64,000 bases of DNA from Dipteris shenzhenensis (taxonomy: Eukaryota > Polypodiophyta > Polypodiopsida > Gleicheniales): the NCBI GenBank assembly GCA_047967505.1, contig CM106540.1. One strand, 5' to 3'. This document shows positions 54,570 to 64,000 of the stretch, in pieces. How positions within the stretch are numbered: the first letter of the stretch is position 1; each line of letters starts with the position of its first letter. The position numbers were made by a program, and so were the translations under genes. Below the pieces are notes generated by a model, which saw nothing but the letters and a program-made list of their open reading frames with translations, was not told where the DNA came from and made no database searches.

Positions 54570-57340
54570 TTAAATTTTGAGCTCGAGGGATATGCTGAAT
54601 TTTTACCTTTTCAAATTGTTGGCAAAGTACCAATGCTTGTTGATGTCATGGAACCAAGCTTCGCTCCGCACCTTCCACCTTCCTCTAACTTGTTCACACA
54701 CGAGTTGAGAATCTCCTTGCAACTCAAGTTGCTTGATGCAATGTTCTTGCACATTTTGTAGCCCAAAAATGAGTGCTGAGTAATCAACTTGTTTTCAAGT
54801 ATTTGCTGGCGCAGACTTGCTATAAGAATACACCTCTCCCCCTAGTGAAGTGAGCTTCACACCCACACTAGCAGCCTTGGTCGAAGGTTTGTATGTGCCC
54901 TCAAATTGGAGGAGCCAAGATGTCATCACACCAAGACTAAAATCCAAACATCCCAAGTTTCTCGGTAGTCCAAGATAGGTAGAAGGAGAGGGTGGGGAGA
55001 ATTAAATACTTGAGCAAGACATCAGCACCAAATAAACTTGCAATCCTTTGTTGATAGTTTATCTTTAGACCAAAAAGAATTACAATTTGAAGCTCAAAAA
55101 GAGGCACAAAGGGTTGATTAGGTACAAAGGGATTCCTTGGTCGAAACATTACCAACCATAGTCGAGCCCTAGAAACCTTTGTAGTGAGATCGAGAAGAAA
55201 TAATTCAAGATGAGCTTATCCACAGGAATTAATAAGCAGATGCGCCAAATCTCCCCCCAACTTGGGGAGCATCCCACCCTTCGAAGAATGTCACCCTTTT
55301 GCAACAAGTAGCTCGATCACTGCATAATGAGTAGAATTGAAACCAAAGTCCTCCCAGTGTATCACTAGTTCTTCACCTTGAATCATCCATAGTGTATCAT
55401 CCCACCCATCGTCTTCTTAAACAATGCATTGTACAATCAGTTGTTGAAGTTCGACATGAAGATCAAGAAAGAGATCTCGCCAATTGGTAGTTGTAATGAG
55501 CGGAGGACCGAGCACCAAATCCTTGAACTCGTCGAGAAGTGACATAAATATCCACTCTCCTCATGTGGCGTGCATGCATATATGTGTAAATTCATGCAAA
55601 AATATGTATGGAAAGACTCAATTCCATGTATGTAGATGCAACCTAAAGAATATGGTGAGACATTCTTGTAACATATTCTAGTAAATAACAAAGATTGGGA
55701 ACTAAGATGAATAGCATAAGGGTGTGACTACATGCACATGAGCGATATATGTAGGTAAGTTGTGTGTATGTATGTATCTACGTGCATGACATACGCTAAT
55801 ATCATAAAAAGAGAGCGCATTAAATAAATGTATCTGAAGGACCTAGGATCTCATTCAAGGTTACTCACTTATATTCATATATTAAGTGCCTCATCGAACT
55901 TTCTTCCTTACCTTCCATGACATAACAAATTGCATAAGTAAGACCTCGACTCATAGAGTACTATGTTACAAAGATATAGATTACGGCCTCCTCCAAAAGA
56001 TAACCAGAGAAAACATAGTATGCATCAAATTGCATACATTGCATGCTCCTAAAATGGACTTAGATGCAACCTAAAGAGGAGAGTGACACCTTCTTGTAAC
56101 ATATATGCAAGTAAAATACAAATATTGGGAAGTGAGAGAGAGAGAGACTCAAACACACTTTAAATAAGTGTCTCACTCACAAATATCCATGTATTTCTAT
56201 TTACATGTACAATCCATAATTATTAAAATTTTACATTAATTTGACTTACATTGCCACATATATCACAAATAAAGATAAGAAAGCTCAAAAAAAGTTATTA
56301 TTACAATTGAAAACCAAATACATAAGTTTTGTGTGGTAGGCACAATAGGCTATCCTACTAAATAACTTAAGATTGACCCCAGTATGCAAATAACATAGAA
56401 GAACTTTGCGATCCTTTACAAAAAGCAATGTAGAAGTCCCAAAACCATCTCAATTTTCATGAGTTGTAATGTGCTACTTATGACTCATCCTTGTCATCAA
56501 GGCTGTTAGCCTCTTCAAACCAATTTTGAATGTTGACACCTCAGTGCACAACAAATCGACTTGCTCTTTTAACTTGTCAACTTGCAACCTACATCCTCTA
56601 TCACATACTACTGAGCCTTCTTCACCCCCCCCTAAAAGTTGTCATACATACTGGTTCGTGTCATTTACATTATTCTCAATATGAGAAATCCTCTCAATGA
56701 GAGTTTTAGAGGATGCACCCCTACCCTCTATTACCACACTCCATCATTTTCAGGGTGGACTTCTCTCCATAAGGATGTTAGATATCTTGTATTCATAGCA
56801 TTCACATCACCAATATGCTCGCATACGTTTTGAATGGACTTCAAAGGATGCATAATAGAGAGACCATATTGCCTTGAGGATGACAAACACTTCCTTGCAT
56901 GCTTTGTTGCATGGGTGGAAGGTCCCTCCCCTCTAAGTCGTTTCATTATAGCAAAAGTGCCATGTTCATGGATGGACTTAACAGCAGTAATACCATTTTG
57001 TTTGGCGTAGCACTTCGTAGTCTGATTTGTCCCACCAGTGGAAGTCCTCACTCTTGCCGCTCGTTTCATTGCACGAATTAGGCTTCGTCATTCATGAAAA
57101 GATGACACGATAATGTTAGAAATCATAGAACTCTCTACCCTTGCAACTTGTTGCATTGCACACACACACTTTGTCATTCGCAAAACGATGGCACCACAAC
57201 GCCAGAAATTTCCTCTTCAATGTGGGGAACAATGGCAGAAGTCATCTTTGCAAACTGCAGCCGAAACAAAATAGAAAAAAATTTTTAGGGATGTATATTG
57301 ACTCAGTTGTCAAATTGCATTAGACTCAAGGCTTTAAAGA
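54570..57340. other. No gene recognised; one diverged ~80-bp direct repeat
   Basis: AT-rich. GATGCAACCTAAAGAATATG...CTTGTAACATAT...CAAAGATTGGGAACTAAGA at ~55,628 recurs as GATGCAACCTAAAGAGGAGA...CTTGTAACATAT...CAAATATTGGGAAGTGAGA at ~56,062. Several Q/S-rich short frames have no motif. Confidence 0.4.
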
Positions 57341-57344
57341 TTGA

Positions 57345-58460
57345 GATAAATCCTATACATCTATCAAAGCCTCCTACATTGCATCCTTAATTGATGCTGA
57401 ACTCCCTTTTGAAGAAGGGCATCTTTTTTAAGCTATGATGCAAGTTATGCCGTTTTGCAAACGCTTCTTCTACCTCCCATCCTCATCTACAGGGACATTC
57501 CCAAGGTCTACATGCCCCCAACAACATCCTTCTCCCTCTCACCCCTTCTGACATCCCATTTGGCAACCCAAACCTGCTGTTTGAGCAACATCATGGCTTT
57601 CTCATCACCAGCCACAAACAAACTTTTCAACCCTACTACCTTCCCCATGAATCATCATACACCAAGTCTAATTACCAACACTGCCTAAAATGTATGAAAT
57701 GCCCACCACCATTGGCTTTGGAGACATTTCTATCTATTCCTAGACATCTATCAAAGTCTCCTATATTGGATGCTTAATTGATGCTGAACTCCCTATTGAA
57801 GAAGCCTCATCTCCTTTAAGCTATTATGCAAGCTATATCGTTTTACAAACGCTTCTTCTACCTCCCATAGTCATCTACAGGGACATTCCCAAGGTTTATA
57901 TGCCCCGTACAATGTCCTTCTCCCTCTCAGTCCTACAACCCAAACCTGGCTCTCTAAGCTACATCATGCCTTTCTCATCAACGGCCACAAACAAACTTTT
58001 CAACCCTACTACCTTCCCCATGAATCATCATACACCAAGTCTAATTACCAACACTGCCTAAAATTTATGGAATGCCCACCACCGTTGGCTTTGGACACAT
58101 CTCTATCTATTCCTAGGCATGTATCAAAGTCTCCTAGATTGGATGCTTAATTGATGTTGAACTCCCTATTGAAGAAGGACATCACCTTTAAGCTAAGATG
58201 CAAGCTATATCGTTTTACAAACGCTTTTTCTACCTCCCATACTCATCTACAGGGACATTCCCAAGATCTACATGCCCCTTACAACATCCTTCTCCCTCTC
58301 ACTCCTGCCGACATCCTATCCTACAACCCAAACCTGCTCTCTGAGCTACATCATGCCTTTCTCATCACCAGCCACAAACAAACTTTTCAACCCTCAGTAC
58401 CTTCCTCACGAATTATCATAAACCAAGCCTAATTACCAACACTGCCTAATTTAAGCTGCC
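57345..58460 (+). repeat. Three tandem units of ~375-387 bp
   Basis: The marker TTGATGCTGAACTCCC occurs at 57,391 and 57,778, and as TTGATGTTGAACTCCC at 58,151. Each unit includes CGTTTTGCAAACGCTTCTTC, CATCTACAGGGACATTCCCA and CATCACCAGCCACAAACAAA. In one plus frame the units encode related peptides (HLQGHSQGLHAPNNILLPL; HHGFLITSHKQTFQP). Unit 3 is open for 93 codons; units 1 and 2 carry stops. Confidence 0.9.
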
Positions 58461-58487
58461 CAAATAAAACCAACACTATCTTGATTT

Positions 58488-58489
<2 letters not shown>

Positions 58490-58532
<43 letters not shown>
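58490..58532 (+). repeat. (GA)n microsatellite
   Basis: About 20 GA dinucleotides. Confidence 0.95.
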
Positions 58533-58535
<3 letters not shown>

Positions 58536-59375
58536 AACACAATTTGAATAAAAACTAATTTCATTTTTTATTTATATTAAACGCAAGTGGCAAGGAGAAA
58601 ACATCACCTACCTCACCAAGCAAAAGAAGTCCTAGTCTGGAGCGCTTCTACTAATAGCTGAATGGAGTGCCTGCAAAAATAAAAGATAATATTTAAAAAA
58701 AACCTTTAAAAAGAATGTTTGGTTTTTCTTTCACAAAAAAAACACACACACACACATCCTTTCAAGTATATTTTGTCATTATAGTTCTGGACCATGAAGG
58801 TCACGTCGAATTCATCAACCATTTTGAATTAGCCTATCACGTGCAAATGTAGTTTTGTAGCTCTAAAAGTCTAAGTATTCATCGAAAGCGTTTACAAAAA
58901 CCTCTAAGTTGATATTTTGTAAAGACTTCATTCAAAATTTGGAAGTTTTAAGCAAAAATATATCTATTTTGTAAGTTTTAAACCTTTTATTTTCAAATTT
59001 AAAACATTTTCACAAATTTCCATTCACCTTGTATTTATGAACATTAGTGAAGGCCATAACTTCCCTCCCCCAGCGCTTCTTGTACGAGTATTTAGGGAGA
59101 ATCACCCCAAGGTCTCCAAGAAGACAAAGATCAAAACAAATCCAAGCATTCTCAAAAGTCTTCTCTATGCACTCCCTTAGCTTTGTACCTCTACTCACTA
59201 TCACCTTCTCATGGGCAACCCCCTTCAACTTCACTCCACCTCTCCCTATACCCCTCTCATGGTGACTCCCTCAACCCCCTTACCTCTAATCACCAACCTT
59301 TCCTTGTGGCTTCCCCCCCCCCTAAATAAAAGAAAAAAGAAAAATCTGTGTCCCACCTTCCCCTCCCCTCTCCTT
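58533..59375. other. No gene recognised
   Basis: AT-rich, with a short (CA)n at 58,741-58,756 and a C-rich patch near 59,310. No coding motif. Confidence 0.35.
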
Positions 59376-59376
59376 A

Positions 59377-59379
<3 letters not shown>

Positions 59380-59414
<35 letters not shown>

Positions 59415-60327
59415 TACTTTGCTCTCTCTAGCTTAACAAATCATGTGATGGATAGAAACTCTTACCATATTAAATACCTTACATAGTATACTCTCAAATC
59501 ACGATGCACTTTTATAGTTTACGGACATCATACAAATAGATTACTATGGATGGCTACTCTAAGCTATAAGGAAACTATATAAAACATCATAAGGTACACC
59601 ACTCCATCTTTCATAGGTTTTAAATTTAATTAGAAGAGATGCAAAGGTATACCTTATTATTTCTCACCATTAGCCCCTAACCTATTGCCCTCCATTCTAA
59701 CACATTCTCAATGAAGGTTTTCCCTTATAAAGTATAAGAAATGTGGATCATTATTGCCCATTTCATGCATTTTTTAAAAGATATGCCAATATGTCAAACA
59801 TACATCATAACTATTCTCCTTAATGCATTCTTATGTAATGAATAGGCTTCCCATCTTCACTATAATTTAATATAGATGTCCACGATATTCCCACTTGTCA
59901 CCATTAAAGCATACTTAGCATTAAAGAATATGGTAGAATGCAATCCAATTTAAATAAACATCCAATCACATCCAAATCATATCTTTATAAGTGCCTATGG
60001 TTATGTTTGGCAAACTTTTTCTACAAAGGCCTCAATGTTGGTCTTGTAGGTTCAAAAGCACAATTTTTTTGCTACACAACCTAATTAAGCATCTGGATTA
60101 TCTACTTCTTTCACACACACATTGATCACCCTAGCCATTTTGTGGCGTATGCTACTTTTTAAAAATGCATGCGTGCATGTACTTTATATAATTAAAGCCC
60201 TATATTAAAGTAAGAAACGTTTGATGAGAGCCTTGAGCCTCCCTTAGCATCAAACTATCTTAGAAAAATGCCATAAATGTTTTTGTTTTAAAAACATGGA
60301 CATCCCCCTCACCTCTCCTTGCATTTG

Positions 60328-60359
<32 letters not shown>

Positions 60360-61029
60360 CTTTGCTCTCTCTAGCTTGACAAATCATGTGATGCATAGAA
60401 ATTCTTACCATATTAAATACCTTACATATTATCCTCTCAAATCACGATGCACTTTTATAGTTTACTGACATCATACAAATAGATTACTATGGATGGCTAC
60501 TCTAAGCTATGAGGAAACTATATAAAACATCATAAGGTACACCACTTCATCTTTCATAGGTTTTCAATTTAATTAGAAGAGATGCAAAGGTATACCTTAT
60601 TATTTCTCACCAGTATCCCCTAACCTATTTCCCTCCATTATAACACATTCTCAATGAAGGTTTTCCCTTATAAAGTATAAGAAATGTGGATCATTATTGC
60701 CCATTTCATACATTTTTTTAAAGATATGGCAATATGTCAAACATACATGATAACTATTCTCCTTGCATTCTTATGTAATGAATAGGCTTCCCATCTTCAC
60801 TATAATTTAGTATAGATGTCAACAATATTCCCACTTGTCACCATTAAAGCATACTTAGCATTAAAGAATATGGTAGAATGCAATCCAATCTAAATAAACA
60901 TCCAATCATATCCAAATCATATCTTTATAAATGCCTATGGTTATGTCCAGCAAACTTTTTCTACAAAGGCCTCAATGTTGGTCTTGTAGGTTCAAAAGCA
61001 CAATTTTATGGCTACACAACCTAATTAAG
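59380..61029 (+). repeat. Large direct duplication, ~670-bp copies, 943-bp period
   Basis: Copy 1 (~59,400-60,089) and copy 2 (~60,340-61,029) both start in a (CT)n run and TTTGCTCTCTCTAGCTT. They run through TTACTATGGATGGCTACTCT and CATACTTAGCATTAAAGAAT to ACACAACCTAATTAAG with roughly 95% identity. They contain no evident gene. Confidence 0.95.
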
Positions 61030-61033
61030 GCAT

Positions 61034-63170
61034 CACTACTACACACAGGCCTTATTCCGATGGTTAAGCATCGACGTTTAGCCTGTGCGGGACGCTAATC
61101 GTCGGTATGCAAAGCGGTCTTAAAAAGTGTCGCTATATAGCGACACTTGCCAGACTTGTATAAAGTCATTATATGGCGACATTTTATAGACTGTTTTTTT
61201 TCCCATACTGACCTTTAAAGATAGTTTTACCCAATGACAAAAAAATTTTCTTTTCATACATGTTTGATCCTTTGAAAGAATAAAAGTATAAGAGCATGTA
61301 CATCAAGTTGGAAGATCATATATTCATGTCCATGTTTGACACTTGGCAAGTCTAGTGCGCCAAACAAGTCTATCTCCAACTCTGGCATCGTACATTCACC
61401 ATAGAATTGATCATCTTCTTCAATAAAGTCGGGTGATTCTTGATGATCATCATCTTCTTCCTCAATATCATGATCTCCATCTTCCTCCCGTATGATGTAA
61501 TTATGCACATCTTCCTGTTGGCTCATATTGTAATCTTCATCTTCTTCTCTAAATCCATCTGGATCAATTGGATCTGGCATTGGTAGTGGCATCTCCATAT
61601 CCACATCTCTATCTTCAAAAATTTGCTTACTTCGTGGTGCAACTTGGATCACGTACCACCATCTTGGATCAGAACGATCCGGATGAAAAACCACCGTTAT
61701 TGAAGATGGGTGTCAAATGCCATCAATTATATGAAACTATGCTTAAGTACATGTACCAATTGATATTTAAAAACAAAAGATTCAATTAATTAAATCATTA
61801 GTATGCACCTACTCACAATACTCAGGAAGAATAAAGACCGTCGTAAATAGTTCTAAACCATTTTACATCAAGAATGAATATACTAAATCGTCTGAAATCA
61901 ATTTCATAGATTTTGTGTATGGTCCCACAATAATCCAACTGCGAGGAGAGAAGATTGGTATCCAAAGCACTTGCTTGGCTATCTTGTGTGCAGTTAACCA
62001 TGACTCCACAATCATACGTGACTCTCTTTCAATCGATGTGTTCTACACAAAAATGTCATTGGTATGTCTAGGAGCTCTCGAAATATCAAACCCACACTCC
62101 TGTCCATAAGATCTGTAACTTCTCTATCAAAGGTACCATGTACACGGCCTCAGACTCGAACATCACGTGCAGTGCCCCTAAAAATATAATCCATCATGTC
62201 CACCATACCCTCCTCATCATTTGGCACAACTGGGAGACTATACTCCTTCTCAAAGTGTGAAGGTATACGCACACCACCCTCGCCACCCTCCTCATCTTGT
62301 CTCAAGGTTTCGTGTAAATATAAGATCTTGTCTCAAGATTTCGTGTCATGTACGCAAGCAATATTAATCACGAACTCAAATAGCATTGACTTTTCAATGA
62401 TCCATCACCACGTGCACCACCAACGGTGGGTACTGGTTTGGACTCCTCCCCATACATCCTCAAGTGGTGCATGATAATACGGCGTTGATGTTGTACTTCT
62501 CACTTACAATGAGTGCAATGACAATACAACCTCTCCATAAGCCATACTCCTTCTCAAAGTGTAAAGGTATACGCACACAACCCTCACCACCCTCCTCATC
62601 CTTTCTCAAGATTTCATGTAAATATAAGATCTTGTCTCAATATTTCGTGTCATGTACGCAGGCAATATTAATCACAAACTCAAATAGCATTGACTTTCCA
62701 ATGAACGGTGGGTACTGATTTGGGCTCCTCCCCATACATCCTCAGGTGGCGCATGACAATACGGCGTTGATGTCATACTTCTCGCTTGCAATGAGTGCAA
62801 TGACAATACAATCTCTCTGTAAGCCACTTTGCTCTCCCAAGCATTGGCGCATCATCTGACAAGCTTCCACTCGTCCCTTCCATCTGCACACCTCCAAAAT
62901 CACAACACAAAATGCAAGGAAATCCATTAAGATCCAAAAAATAGCCACCCATGAGCTCCTTCTCTCTCTTCTTAGATCAAGTGCCTTGTTTCGTCGCTAT
63001 ATAGCGATGCTTTTAGGATATAAGTATATAGCGACACTTTCAGGGTATAAGTGTCACTATATCGCGACCTTTAGGCTATAAGTGTAGCTATATAGTGACC
63101 TTTATGGTATAAGTGTCACTATATAACGACTGACCAGTGTCGCTATATAGCAACGTTGGGGGACTAAAAC
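61034..63170 (-). mobile_element. Second CACTA element, internally deleted; right end not found
   Basis: The left terminus is CACTACTACACACAGGCC at 61,034, preceded by CAT. Subterminal repeats GTCGCTATATAGCGAC occur at ~61,126-61,145, and about eight variants at 62,990-63,160 (CGCTATATAGCGATGC, GTCACTATATCGCGAC). On the minus strand, coding remnants run from ~62,830 (RAKWLTERLYCHCTHCKREV, HQRRIVMRHLRMYGEE). This is homologous to the N-terminus of the 35.9-kb transposase. They end with the DUF4216-like C-terminus at 61,694-61,254 (DPRWWYVIQVAPRSK and an acidic tail). The middle (Transposase_21, DUF4218) is missing. No TAGTG right terminus is recognised. Confidence 0.65.
62241..62825 (+). repeat. 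~304-bp tandem duplication within the second CACTA element
   Basis: TACTCCTTCTCAAAGTGT begins at 62,241 and 62,545. The two copies match closely, with copy 2 lacking ~20 bp (the ATCCATCACCACGTGCACC region). It duplicates part of the degraded minus-strand transposase coding region. Confidence 0.9.
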
Positions 63171-64000
63171 CCGAAACCCTACACTACGCTGTCTTTCACA
63201 ACTCTATTGTGAGAAAAGCAAAATTCTTTCCTCCAATGTTATATTCGGCGATCTCGCTTTCCTCCTCTATTCCCCACACTCCTCATCCCTACCAAGCCGC
63301 TCTCCCATTGACACTTGTGCTCCCTCTCTACTTGTGTGAAAGGAAGTTTTTCAAGAAGGTGTGCCTCTTTAAGCAATGTAGGTTCATTTTTTGTGAGATT
63401 TCATTTTGAGAGTGTTGAAGCATGTTTCTCCTTGCATTACTAAGCCTATATGCTAATTTTCATGCTTGATTTTCAGAGATTAAGGACAAAAAACGAGATT
63501 TGCTCTTCTCTTTTTGGTATTTCTCTTTCTCCTCTTTCCCTTCCTTTCGATGCTTTCTCCTTGTTTGTAAGCTTATGCTTGTCTCCTCAATCCAATCCCT
63601 TTGGAAAGTTTCTTCTCCAAACTCCTCCTTCCTCTAACTAGTTATCTGAAAAATGGTATGTTTCCTCTCTTTTGTAGGGCCAGTCCATGAAAAATCGAAC
63701 GGGACTTTTCCAGGTAAGAAAGTGCTTCCTCTTTTTTCCTTTTTTTGTTTTCGTTATTTGGATTGGCTTGTGCTAGCTACAATGATGAGCGTAGGAGTCC
63801 TTTCTTCCACTCTCTTCTCTTGTTCCCTCTTGTTCCCCTTTTTTCCTCTTTTCCTCCCTCTTTCCCCCCTCTTTCCCTCCCTCTCTTATTTCCTCTTCTT
63901 CCTGTCTTTTCTTCTTTCCCCCTCTCTTTTTTCAATCTCTTTTCCCCTCTTCCTTGCTCTTTCTCCTCTTCTTTTCCCCTCTCTTATTTCCTCTCTTTCA
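63171..64000. other. No gene recognised; pyrimidine-rich toward the right edge
   Basis: Short plus frames (63,137-63,409; 63,450-63,641) carry no motif. From ~63,795 the sequence is CTCTTTCC-type low complexity. May include the unresolved right end of the second CACTA element. Confidence 0.4.

Overview
The window looks like nuclear DNA of a land plant with a large, repeat-rich genome. Evidence: plant-type Ty1/copia and Ty3/gypsy fragments (one with a primer-binding site matching plant initiator tRNA-Met), a full-length-looking CACTA (En/Spm) element whose transposase has TNP2, DUF4218 and DUF4216-type parts, hAT fragments with BED-finger and DUF659-like parts, an L1-type LINE, and introns with ordinary GT-AG ends. 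There are no operons, bacterial-type genes, rRNA or tRNA genes that I can see. The zinc-finger transposon families at 8.7-9.9 kb and 14.8-16.9 kb and the ParB/methyltransferase gene made me think of a seedless plant or gymnosperm rather than a compact flowering-plant genome, but that is only an impression.

Layout. 0-1.4 kb (minus): exons of a putative DNA-methyltransferase-like gene, cut by the window edge. 1.6-2.1 kb (minus): copia gag fragment. 3.5-5.0 kb (minus): unrecognised transposon-like coding remnant. 5.9-7.95 kb (minus): 5' end of a copia element (LTR, primer-binding site, gag) with a separate solo LTR inserted in its gag. 8.65-9.9 kb (plus): decayed DNA transposon. 10.6-11.1 kb: pyrimidine-rich tract. 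11.2-14.35 kb (plus): LINE with ORF1 zinc knuckle, endonuclease and the start of RT. 14.8-16.9 kb (minus): decayed zinc-finger/Mutator-like transposase. 17.4-18.96 kb: arrays of palindromic modules, then a CT minisatellite. 20.1-20.8 kb (minus): hAT fragment. 21.6-25.5 kb (plus): a multi-exon gene with an N-terminal ParB-like domain and a C-terminal beta-class adenine/cytosine-N4 methyltransferase-like domain, carrying a few disabling lesions. 27.85-29.6 kb (minus): an unrecognised multi-exon gene candidate. 30.5-32.2 kb (minus): two copia RT fragments. 32.9-40.0 kb: CACTA element with two divergent genes and AGACGCG-type repeat arrays at both ends and in the middle. 40.1-45.8 kb: two inverted, related repeat regions flanking a decayed protein-kinase-like sequence and a hAT BED-finger fragment. 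47.0-48.0 kb: LINE 3' end. 50.6-54.6 kb: gypsy gag-protease-RT (minus) that ends at a minisatellite, plus another gag fragment. 57.3-58.5 kb: three ~380-bp tandem units. 59.4-61.0 kb: ~670-bp direct duplication. From 61,034: a second, internally deleted CACTA element.

Almost all coding signal is mobile DNA in various states of decay. The CACTA genes at 33.5-39.6 kb would work as an autonomous pair (catalytic TNPD/TNP2-like protein plus an accessory protein). The most unusual locus is the ParB-like plus methyltransferase gene at 21.6-25.5 kb. Its domain pairing is typical of phage and bacterial mobile DNA, but here it is split by spliceosomal introns, and a second methyltransferase-like fragment lies at the left edge of the window. 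All coordinates of exons and element ends are read by eye and approximate by a few bases unless a motif is quoted.
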